Assembly: GCA_928212115.1 (NCBI GenBank)
Contig: CAKMRJ010005523.1
Coordinates: 101,981,282 to 102,045,281, forward strand
Source: Lactuca virosa
Lineage: Eukaryota > Streptophyta > Magnoliopsida > Asterales > Asteraceae
Length of the DNA stretch: 64,000 nt
Direction of reading: 5' to 3'
Part shown: piece by piece, positions 1 through 8,714 of the stretch
How positions within the stretch are numbered: position 1 is the stretch's first letter
Layout: each line of letters starts with the position of its first letter
The notes under the pieces: model-generated
What the model saw: only the letters and a program-made list of their open reading frames with translations
Databases searched by the model: none
Told to the model about the DNA's origin: nothing
Translations under genes and position numbers: made by a program

Positions 1-44
1 ATAGTCCAGTGGAACGTTAGTAGACTCGTAATCGGTAGGTATGT

Positions 45-120
45 TTGAACTATATGTTCATAAGGTGTTCTCGAACTATATGTTCATTAGGTGTTTTTGA
101 ACCACGTGTTCATCCGATAA
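45..120 (+). repeat. 26-bp tandem repeat, three copies, in E0
   Basis: Three units of about 26 bp begin at 45, 71 and 97, each containing GAAC, a TGTTCAT core and a GGTGTT-like tail. The third copy has diverged (CACGTGTTCAT). Confidence 0.6.
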
Positions 121-277
121 TTTTTCTTTTTGACACTATTACGTGTCGGGGTACGGGAGCGTACGGGAATACTTTATTAGTATTTTCCCTATACTTTTTA
201 TTTTAAAGAGCTTTGGAGTCTTCGTTTCTTTTATGAAGTGATCGGACGAGCTTCATGAGTCAGCGTTTCCGTTCACG

Positions 278-477
278 ATGCCGGATAGGGTGAGTCCGGG
301 GGTAAAATACCTCACGATATTCAGACCACTACCTAGGAAAAGTTCGATGCTGGATAGGGTGAGTCTGGGGGTTACATACCTCACGATATTCAGACCACTG
401 CCTAGGCAAAGTTCGATGTTGGATAGGGTGAGTCTGGGGGTAAATTACCTCACGATATTCGGACCACGGCTAGGCAT
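278..477 (+). repeat. 69-bp tandem repeat, three copies, in E0
   Basis: Units start at 278, 347 and 416, each opening with GGATAGGGTGAGTC and containing ACCTCACGATATTC. The period is a multiple of three, so a 71-residue frame runs through, but it is a by-product of the repeat. Each unit carries a GGTGAGT donor-like word and a downstream CTCAC that can pair with GTGAG. Confidence 0.9.
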
Positions 478-1903
478 TGATAACTACCCCTGACTTAATT
501 GTCTTGTGGTTCTTTCTTTTACGAACGAAGGTTCGTGGTTAAACTTATTTCATTCATTTGATGTCTTTATCGATCCTCGTTTGCTGCTAGGGAATTTCCG
601 AAGCAGTTTCGTTAGTTGGTTATTCATATTAATCCTTTAGGATAGATCTAGTAAGATCACTGTATAGGATCAGTAGGTGGGGATCAACATTTGTTAGTGC
701 TAGTAGTATAAACCTTGGGCAGCGATGGACTTCGTGCCTATTCCTTAGGATGAATCCTTAGGAATGAGTGATAGTTGATTCTTAGGGTAAATCCTTAAGA
801 AATAAATAATATAATGGGGATTAGGTAAATTGGGTTGATTGTTTGATGTTTAAACATAATAAATTTATTTATTGTGGGTTGAAAACCCTATATGCTCACC
901 AGGCTCCGAAGCCTGACCCACTCAGTTTATTTGTATCACAGGTATCGATACGAAGTTGCTTTACACTGAGAGATTAAAAGAGAAGTAGATCACTAGTGTA
1001 AATGAATAAGTTTTTTTGCTTATGTTTTTTGTATTGACGATGACATCCCAATGGTTTAAATGAATAAAATACATTTCTTCGGAAATGATTTGATAACATA
1101 TTTATCATGTTTTTCTGGGAACAAATTCCTCAACACTTTTAATCAAATGATTACTCTGAAATTATTTTAAAAGCATAAATTAAACCGGTCTTTTCTGGCC
1201 GTGAATATGGGGATGTCACATACTTGAATCCGAGAAGTCTCGCTAGAACTGAAAACCCTCGCAGGGGTTAAAGACTTCGGATCGCAAACCAGCTTGAACC
1301 GCAAATGAACTTCTGACCGTAAACCCTCTGTTCGTAGCCGCAAACCCTCAGTTTCCAGCAGAGAACCCTTGGTCTTATCCTCTCGGTCATGCATGTGTCC
1401 CATCACAATTTCGGCCCTATACATATGGGGAGACCGAAATCACTTCCTCACTTCTACACTCCTAACCGAAAACACACATATTTCTCTCAAGATCATCAAC
1501 CGAAAACACCTTTTTCTCTCTCAAATATCATCCAAAATCCTTTGAATCTCCTTAGCATTTTGATAAGAACACCAAGTGTTCTTCATTTCATCAAACTAAC
1601 AACTTCCTTTTTGGTGATCTTCAACCGAAAACAGTTGAATCTCCTTGGTTTCACCAAGAACACCAAGATATTCATGTGGCCGAAAACTCAAGGCTGACCG
1701 AAAACACCTTGCAGCCTCACAAAATCGCTTCTAAAACTCTTATTTGTAAGTGAAACTTACAAAATAAGCTATTTCCTTAACATACTTGCAATTATATTCA
1801 CTAATTGTATACATATATATTACGTGAAATGCTTTTAGGACTCGTTTTTGTCACGAGATCTAACTTGTGGAACAACATCCTATATAAAACCTTCAATCGA
1901 ATC

Positions 1904-1920
1904 ACTCACATAAGGTGAGT
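1904..1920 (+). promoter_or_regulatory. GTGAGT donor-like site in an inverted repeat, A 5' LTR
   Basis: ACTCAC, the 5-nt loop ATAAG, then GTGAGT gives six perfect pairs. AAG|GTGAGT fits a plant 5' splice site. The same arrangement is kept in the 3' LTR at 21366-21382. Confidence 0.55.
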
Positions 1921-2361
1921 TCATACCCTACATTTTACCTTTTGCAATGTTTTTAGGGGGGTATACAAGCAAAACACAATATAATTGTGTTAACACTTAC
2001 ATGTGAAAGCAAACAAATTAAAGAATTCTTATGCTTATAAATATTGTTAAAATCATTTTCAAAACTCTTTTAAAGTATTTTAGAATTATGTTTATATCAA
2101 AATCATATTCATTTGTATATTTATGTATAATTAGGCTTTAGCGGACTTAGGACTATTGTTAATACCTTAACTCCTGTTCCTTGTTTGGTTGTGGGCTTAA
2201 GGTAGGATCACTAGTCCGACGGTCGGCTAAATCATAATTATACATGCTAAATATATACATGAATATTAAAACTCATTTTAGAGACATACTTAACTCATTT
2301 CTATATGCTGAGCAAATGAGTCTTTTCTCCAAATCATTTACAGTTCAAACAAACATACAAG

Positions 2362-2384
2362 TAAACTATAATAGGTATAGTTTA
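2362..2384 (+). promoter_or_regulatory. Conserved 9-bp hairpin in A LTR
   Basis: The arms TAAACTATA and TATAGTTTA surround the loop ATAGG. The same hairpin occurs in C (18017-18039, minus), D (24040-24060) and M (63945-63967). Confidence 0.6.
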
Positions 2385-2580
2385 GAGAATCAATTCATAC
2401 TATTTTATAGATCATAGAAACATTACATGAATCAGTACATGCATACTATTACTTTTCATTACAAAGTACGCTACTCATTACAAGAACAAGAAACATATAC
2501 ATACTATACGTAAAAAAGTTAACTAGAATGTGAAATACTACTTCATGGTACTTAGCAACATTCTTGCTAAGTCATGTTTT

Positions 2581-2705
2581 ATAACCAGAGTCTCCTGGAG
2601 GGAGTGCGTGAGTTTGTGTATAGATCTATACGGGATTGACAATCCTTCACCTTGGCTGTTAGCTACAGTTGAGACCGGCAGGTCTACGGGTGACAAATGT
2701 CATAT
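2581..2705 (+). promoter_or_regulatory. Conserved bipartite block in A LTR
   Basis: It contains the 14-bp palindrome GTATAGATCTATAC (2618-2631), then GACCGGCAGGTC (2673-2684) and CTACGGGTGACAAA. The block recurs in the 3' LTR, in D and, more diverged, in C. Its function is unknown; strong conservation inside otherwise diverged LTRs suggests an RNA or DNA signal. Confidence 0.5.
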
Positions 2706-3464
2706 CTTTTTCGACGCCTGAAGAACGTCGTGTTTTATACTAGTCAATTAAGTATGGTTATAACCTCATTCACATTAAGCATTAACTAAACAATTCGGTT
2801 TACAAGACAAAAATTTCTTCAGTGTTTTTATTTTAAACAAAACTACTAAAAGATATTATCTTCTATCATATACATAAAGTGATGTTCACACACGAACAAG
2901 GCATACTATTTTTCTAGTACAGATAGTTTACAAATATGGAAAAATATACATTTATACTATTTCAAGTACAAACATACATTTATACATTTATACTATCTCG
3001 AGTACAAACGTACATTTTACACCATTTCAAGAGAACAAAACATACAAAACAGTCGGGTCTTGGGTAAAAGACAACTTTTCATTTTAAGTAGAAAATATAG
3101 GATTTTCTGGGAAGTATACTAACATTTTCATGAAACAAATACAAACATTAGACACTAAATACTTATGAACTCACCAACTTAAATGTTGATACTCTCTTTC
3201 AAAATAACTTGTATTCTCAGGGAACCAGTAGACATGTACACTAGCACAGGTTTTGAGAATACGGAGCGTGTTCAAGACTCATCTTTTATTCTTGCTATAC
3301 ATTTTGGTGTCATACAACTATACAAAGAACACACATTCATTAACTATATTATTAATGCAATGGATGTTGTTGCTTGTTTTACTATTGTGCATTGTTATGA
3401 TACTGTACATGACGTCCTCCACCCTCGAATGTTTCCGCCATCTCGGTTTGGGGGTGTGGCAGAT

Positions 3465-3476
3465 TGGTATCAGAGC
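3465..3476 (+). other. Primer-binding site of element A (tRNA-iMet type)
   Basis: TGGTATCAGAGC lies three bases after the LTR end and is complementary to the 3' end of plant initiator tRNA-Met, the usual minus-strand primer for this group. Confidence 0.93.
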
Positions 3477-4173
3477 ATTGTTTATAGTGAACTGAGTATA
3501 TCAACCCATAAAAGATATACAACTATAAATACAACGGAATTAAAACACTCTGACCAAGAGTTATACTTTTTAAATATAAAATATTTTACTAAAGTATATA
3601 CACATGCATTCACACCAGAACAGTGTCCTACTAGAACAGAACAAAAGTACTGTGATTGTTGAACAGCACAAGTAGGCTTGGGGATATATAATCGGGTCTG
3701 GGATTGATATAGCATGATCAACTATATCTATCCGAGAAGTGATTAGCATATGTGTAGGAATGGTTGTAGTGTTGCAACAAGTCTAAAACTTACCAACTCT
3801 TACTACAAAGAACTCTAGAACTTAAGATAAACTTAAAATACTATAGGAGTATTTTGTGGTACTATAATTTACTAATGTGAAAACTAAAAAAGACCCTTAC
3901 CAGTAGGTCTATAGTTGCTGAGGGAGACACTAAGTTTATATGTGACTAAGATGTTATAGACTTAGAATCTGTGATCTTCGCTTTACTTCCTGTTCCTTGT
4001 TTGGTTGTGGTCTTAGAGTTGGATCACTTATTCGAAGGTCTATTCTATCTTGGTTATATATAGCTGGTATGCACTACGTAAGTATAGAAGTAACTAGTAA
4101 GGATCACACTATAATTATCCTTAGGAATACATCTATTAAATGTCTCTTATACCCCTATTCTCGCTAAGATAAC
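3477..4173 (+). other. Untranslated leader of element A, no gene
   Basis: There is no coding frame. The leader opens with a stretch shared with element D after its primer site (TGTTTATAGTGAACT). At 3991-4010 it has TGTTCCTTGTTTGGTTGTGG, which also occurs in the LTR at 2175-2194 and, reversed, in solo LTR C. Confidence 0.6.
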
Positions 4174-4780
4174 ATGGTTGGATTTCATCTGCCAGGAGAC
4201 TCGTACTTTCCCAATCAAAGGGACGGTGGATGGCTCGAAGATGAACCAGAAGAAGATAACCCTGTGTTCCCAGTAGAAGAAGACCCCGAGGAGAGTTCTG
4301 AGGAAGCGAACGAAGAGGAAGTTCAAGAAGACTCTGACTCAGAACCACAGGTCTATAATCCACCTCAAGTTACCCAAAAATCCTAACCATCGGCAGGATT
4401 TTCAAGGCCCGACGCCTCTATGGGCAGTAAACTTGGGAAGGTGGAGTCACGAACAGGGAAAACCACCTCCTTATAATGGGGACCGAAGATTCTACGACTT
4501 GAGCGAGGGAGGCTGAGCTGACAGAATCCTCCCTATCTTGGTTCGTCGTGTTTCTCGCAATGTTGAACAAGGAAGAGCGGCCATTAACCAAGTCATGGAG
4601 ATTAAGGCTAACTCGGGAGTGAATACAGTGCGCCTCCGCCATCTGAATGAAGACCAAGAGTTAACAAGGACTCAAACTGATGCACTGCAGAGGGAACTGA
4701 ATGCCAGCCGATCCGAAGTTAGAGAACTTCGGCAGAGCGAAGTGGCATTGGAAAGGCGTGTGTGGGAAACAGAATACTAG
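4174..4780 (+). pseudogene. Extra ORF before gag (acidic N-terminus, coiled-coil-like C-terminus), element A
   Basis: The first part (4174-4386, starts MVGFHLPGDSYFPNQ) is very acidic. The second (4538-4780, MVRRVSRNVEQGRA...) has heptad-like Leu/Glu/Arg spacing suggesting a coiled coil. The same two parts occur in element D (25552-26159), where they overlap; here stops separate them, so the ancestor was probably one protein of about 200 residues. I do not know its role. Its place between primer site and gag suggests a structural or Gag-associated protein. It is broken here. Confidence 0.6.
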
Positions 4781-5226
4781 TTGGCCGAATCCAGGGGAGA
4801 ATCTAGTACTAATCAGAACAACACTCCTCGCGAGTAGAGCCTACTCTACTCACTCTTTTGGATATAGATTAAGTATACTTATAGACTCTAGTATTATTCT
4901 CATGTTTATTATTAGACCTCGAAATTTCATCGTCGTTAGGTCTTTATGCTGTCAAGGTTTTCTCTATGTTGGTATGTTGTAGACCTCCTAAAAGGTCAAA
5001 TTTTTCCGAACTTTATACATCTATAATACCAATGGAATTGACAGGCATCTAATTCTCTGGAAAGATTTCTATAGGAATTTATTCACTTTCTAATGATAGA
5101 CGTCTATTGCAAACACTTAAACTAATACATGTTGAACTAGGGTAAATTAGTTCAAGGAACACTCACATTATAATCACTATTGGCATCTTACCATTATCTT
5201 CATTTTTATAAACTTATAGTTAAAAG
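4781..5226 (+). other. Spacer between extra ORF and gag, no gene seen
   Basis: AT-rich DNA with no credible frame. The ORF at 4701-4982 is an overlapping shadow. Confidence 0.5.
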
Positions 5227-5680
5227 ATGCCTCCTCGTAAATCAAACAGACGCAATCCACCAATAACCTTAACTCAACCATCACCACCTCCACCATAATT
5301 CGATCCTGTAGTTTTTCAAGATGCAGTGACTGCGGCTGGGACGACAGCCTTAACTCAGATCAACACTAGTGGTACTAGTGGGGGTGGAACGTGTATTAAC
5401 TCTACCCAAGGAGATAGTCATGGACACCCTAGGGAGTGTTCATACAAAGACTTCACAAACTGCAAAACCAAAACCTTTAATGGGAGTGGAGGAAACATTG
5501 TTTTATCGCAATGGTTTGAGAAAACAGAGTCTATCTTCGAGATCTGCTCCTGCCTTGAAGAAAGCAAAGTGAAATTTGCTGCCTGCACCTTCTCCGACAG
5601 GGCCCTCACATGGTGGAATAGCCATGTCAAGTCACTTAACCTCACAGCGGCTAACTCAATGGGCTGGGAGACATTAAAAG
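5227..5680 (+). pseudogene. gag: gag of element A, N-terminal part
   Basis: The frame opens with ATG at 5227 (MPPRKSNRRNPP), meets a stop near 5297, and continues in the same frame from 5326. The segment FNGSGGNIVLSQWFEKTESI followed by a TWWN motif is the retrotransposon Gag capsid domain of plant Ty3/gypsy elements. Copia element B interrupts it at 5681, and the frame resumes in phase at 13312. Gag would form the virus-like particle. It is inactivated by the stop and the insertion. Confidence 0.85.
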
Positions 5681-6457
5681 TGATGGATTAGTGTCTAAGA
5701 CCATAATTATAATTGGTATGTACTTGATCCGATTTGGCATGGTCCATTTGGGTTGCATGGCATCAGAACAATTTGGATAGACTTTTGTGAGAAAAGGATA
5801 TTTATGATTTGTTAATATATTATAAGTTCTAATATATTAATATGAAATCATATTATTTAATTAGTATTATTCAAGAATTAATTTGGAATTAATTTTGTGA
5901 TCAAAAGGAAACTAATTAAATATATGGGGATTGATTGTGTAAATCATTCATTCTTATATATGTGGGCTTATGATCCATAGTTCTTCATGTTGGGCTAAAC
6001 CCATGGTGTAACCCATGGATACTCCATGGATGTTTTAACCCATGGAGCATGAAGAATATGGAAAGACATGATTTACATGGTGTAACCCTAATAGCCACAA
6101 TATTTAAGGACCCCATGTCTCAAGAAATTGACACTAAGGTGTGTACACATTAGGGCTAGCCGATTTGAGCATAAGAACTTCTTTCTCAAGTTATTCCAAG
6201 TTGTTGGTGGTGTTGTGTGAACCATTTGAGGTGTCACACTTGAGGCACTAGGCTCCTAAGCTCCATGCAATCAAGCTACAACATCAAAAGGTATGTCATT
6301 CTACTAGATTCTTGTAGTATAGTTGCTTCATATTATGCTAGTTAGGATGAAACCTTGGAATATCAAATATTTGCATGTATAATAGAGAAAACATAGATCC
6401 AAGGTTTACAGGGTTGCATGTACACCATATGAGTGTTAGAATGCTTAAAACCCATCA
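5681..6457 (+). repeat. 5' LTR of element B
   Basis: Begins TGATGGATTAGTG and ends AAACCCATCA; matches 12530-13306, which has the same length, with scattered substitutions. It contains ATATTTAAGG near 6100 as a possible TATA region. Confidence 0.93.
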
Positions 6458-6458
6458 G

Positions 6459-6470
6459 TGGTATGAGAGC
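6459..6470 (+). other. Primer-binding site of element B
   Basis: TGGTATGAGAGC directly follows the 5' LTR. It differs by one base from the iMet primer site TGGTATCAGAGC. Confidence 0.85.
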
Positions 6471-6550
6471 CTCGGTTTGTTTTCTTGATACTTGATGCTA
6501 CATGTTTTTTCAAAAGTTGAAATTCTGCATTTTTTGCATCTGACTGCTCA

Positions 6551-6581
6551 CCACGACGTGGCAGTCTTTACCACGAAGTGG
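6551..6581 (+). repeat. Pair of CG-type palindromes in B leader
   Basis: CCACGACGTGG (6551-6561) and CCACGAAGTGG (6571-6581) lie about 80 bp after the primer site. They resemble the palindromic words clustered in the gypsy LTRs of this window. Confidence 0.5.
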
Positions 6582-7132
6582 TGATGCCCCTGTATGCAAA
6601 ATTTCGGGGTTTTTCTTGGTATTGGATGAGGATCATTACCCTAAACTATTTTTTGAACCTTAAAACCTGTTTTTAATGTGGTAATGATTATGCTAATCCA
6701 ATTTCAGAGGTTATTATCCAAATTTCAAGCTTTGTATGGTTTATTTATGATTCTTGAAATTGTTGATATGAATGTTCATACACTTATGAGTTTAGAAGAT
6801 CATAGGAATTATTTGCAAATAGTTTGTTAGTTTAATTCTTGATCTTGATGTGTTTTAATGGAATTCATAATTTGTCCTCAAGTTATGGATTACCAAAATT
6901 CACCCTTTTAAAGTCCATTAATACACACATAGGTTACATGCAAATGAAGAGTCTTCGTTTTAATAAATCATTAACTCATAAGTTATGAAGTTGAAAAGTT
7001 TTAAAAGTTACAAAACTTTCCCTCAAGTTTTGGAACATGTAAAGTCTCACACTTTTTTAGAAAACTTTAGTTCCAACCCCTAGAATTTTAGAAGTTAAAA
7101 TTCAACCCTTATACTTTATAATATTATAAGTT

Positions 7133-7133
7133 A

Positions 7134-7170
<37 letters not shown>

Positions 7171-7182
7171 ATATATATATAT
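7133..7182. repeat. TA microsatellite in element B
   Basis: About 50 bp of near-pure TA dinucleotide, interrupted once. Confidence 0.95.
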
Positions 7183-7489
7183 GCATAAGAACAAGTCGTT
7201 TTACCGTTAGTAGGCCTCATTCACGAAGCCGGTCTATAAGGGGGGTATAAGGTTGTTGCCTATAAAATGACAGCTTAATGGGTGTCCACTCTCACCCACC
7301 GCTTCCTTGACTGGTGGAGGGTCGTTAGCCGAACGGGTAGGACAAGGAATATAATTCTCCCTTTATTAAAAGTATTAATGATAAATACTAAGAAACTAAA
7401 CACTTATGAATTCCCAATCTTAGTTAGTTAGGAAAATGTGAATTTGGTGCTAACCCATGAAATTACAGTTTGCACTTTGCTTATGTCGA

Positions 7490-7523
7490 TTAGTGGAGCG
7501 CGTGTGGTTAACCGGCACACTAA
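7490..7523 (+). repeat. Imperfect palindromic motif, copy 1 of 3, element B
   Basis: It runs from TTAGTGGAGCG through GTGTGGTTAACCGG to CACACTAA; the centre GGTTAACC is palindromic and the ends are inverted. Other copies lie at 7574-7601 (partial) and 10257-10290. Confidence 0.7.
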
Positions 7524-7573
7524 CTTGATTTAACAAGGTAGGCAAAGGGTAACTTAATGTTTAGCATAGGATC

Positions 7574-7601
7574 GGTGGAGCGCGTGTGGTTAACCGGCAC
7601 A
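7574..7601 (+). repeat. Imperfect palindromic motif, copy 2 of 3, element B
   Basis: GGTGGAGCGCGTGTGGTTAA followed by CCGGCACA, matching the core of the motif at 7490-7523 but without its end arms. Confidence 0.7.
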
Positions 7602-7976
7602 TCTATTAAGTGATAAATATTAAGGGAACCAAGTATATTTGCATGGTTATTCACACCTTGTTTTCTGATCCTCGACATCCCACTCACAAAACTTGAGAGG
7701 GCACAATCGAGATTTAAACATGCCATTGAAAAGTTCAATGAATCTCAAAAGATCTAGGAGTTTCAAAAACCAATTAAAACCTAATTCCCATTTCGTTTTT
7801 CATGGTGGAAATTGGTGAATCGTCATTCACCTACCTTCAAATATTTTATAGCTTGGATTACGACATCCTACTTCTAAGTTATAAAATATTGTGTTGGGTC
7901 CTAGCCTTAATATTTCATATTTGCTGTTCTACTAAGGATTTAAATCAACAAACTTGAATTTCTCCCATTGTAGATG

Positions 7977-8714
7977 TCTGGTTCAGACAACTATGATCTT
8001 CCCAAATCTCTTGGAACAAGCTTTCCTAATGAAGATGATGTCCCGGAAATCATACTTGACTTCCTCCACCTCCTCTAATTATTCTCCCTAACCCATAAGC
8101 TCTTGAAAAGTTCAAGGTCACTCAAGCCCTATTGGCAAGCAAAGTCTATGTGTACGCACATCTTGAATAGTAAGTCACATATTGACAAGCCGGAAGAGTT
8201 GGGTGTCAAAGTCTTGAGGAAGTTGGTTATTCAATCACTTTCTATGTCACATAGTGAGTTCTTTGGGACTACTATGTAACAGACTATGACATGACCCTCA
8301 ATGATCTTACCTGTTTGCTTGTTGCTGCTAAATCAGAAATGTTTTGGCACACTGAAAAAGTAAATATTGGTGGAAGGTCTATTTCTTAAACTTCCATGGA
8401 CATTGACAATGGTAACATTGGAAGTCCAGAAAAGCTTTCTCTTCCCAATGGAAAGGGATCGGCCTTGGTCAACCCGGTTGACCAAAACGTAAAGAGAAAG
8501 GATAAGTTTGTATGTCTTTATTGTCGAGAGAAGGGACATTGGAAGCGAAGCTGCCCTAACTACCTGAAGGCTCTGAGAGAAGGAAGAATCAAAAAGTTTG
8601 ACTCTGCTTCAGGTAAGTCCACTATATAACTCTGTTAAGTTCCTAATTGATGATTCTTAATACAAAATGTGACTCAGTTACATTTTAGTGTTTGGCAGGA
8701 TCAAGAAAAGGGAA
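7977..8714 (+). pseudogene. gag: Copia gag, element B
   Basis: The ATG at 7977 opens MSGSDNYDLPKSLGTSF, an N-terminus of copia Gag type, soon broken by stops. The C-terminal part (frame 8396-8629) has one CCHC zinc knuckle, CLYCREKGHWKRSC, the RNA-binding motif of copia Gag, then CPNYLKALREG-like sequence. A GT-AG segment at 8613-8698 fits an intron; joining across it keeps the frame a few codons further to a stop. The middle of the protein is frame-disrupted. Confidence 0.82.
8613..8698 (+). other. Probable 86-nt intron just after the Gag zinc knuckle, element B
   Basis: The segment begins GTAAGTCC after TTCAG and ends TTTGGCAG before GATCAAG. Its length and both sites suit plant introns. 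Unspliced RNA stops at 8629, while splicing extends the Gag frame in phase. In other copia elements (barley BARE) splicing near the gag-pol boundary makes Gag-only RNA; a like role here is inference. Confidence 0.55.

Larger units (their letters stand above)
1..1220 (+). mobile_element. 3' part of an LTR (element E0) inserted in the 5' LTR of element A
   Basis: The sequence ends in GGGGATGTCACA, a CA-type LTR end, exactly where homology between the two LTRs of element A is broken: position 1221 continues with the same bases found at 20674. E0 therefore lies inside A's 5' LTR, and the first ~160 bp of that LTR are upstream of this window. The stretch near 895-940 (TGCTCACCAGGC, AAGCCTGACCCACTCAG, then a CACAG acceptor-like site) resembles the U5 part of other gypsy LTRs. 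No coding frame is credible. Whether this is a solo LTR or the end of a full element cannot be told, since its start is off-window. Confidence 0.7.
1221..3461 (+). repeat. 5' LTR of element A (start missing)
   Basis: This matches 20674-22688 plus 31407-31640 with scattered substitutions. It ends in GTGTGGCA (the 3' LTR has GTGTGACA) three bases before the primer site. Visible parts are a CCCTATACATATGG TATA-like region near 1416, a GTGAGT inverted repeat (1904-1920), a hairpin (2362-2384), a conserved block (2581-2705) and a TTGTATTCTCAG acceptor-like site ending at 3220. ORFs across it are by-products. Confidence 0.9.

Noticed and set aside
278..493. 71-residue repeat protein
   Set aside because: It is the translation of a 69-bp DNA repeat inside an LTR; the sequence gives no sign of selection on protein.
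1881..1890. TATATAAA at 1881 as the promoter of LTR A
   Set aside because: It is broken in the 3' LTR (GTATATCAAA) and lies only ~30 bp before the donor-like site; the region near 1416 fits the position seen in D better.
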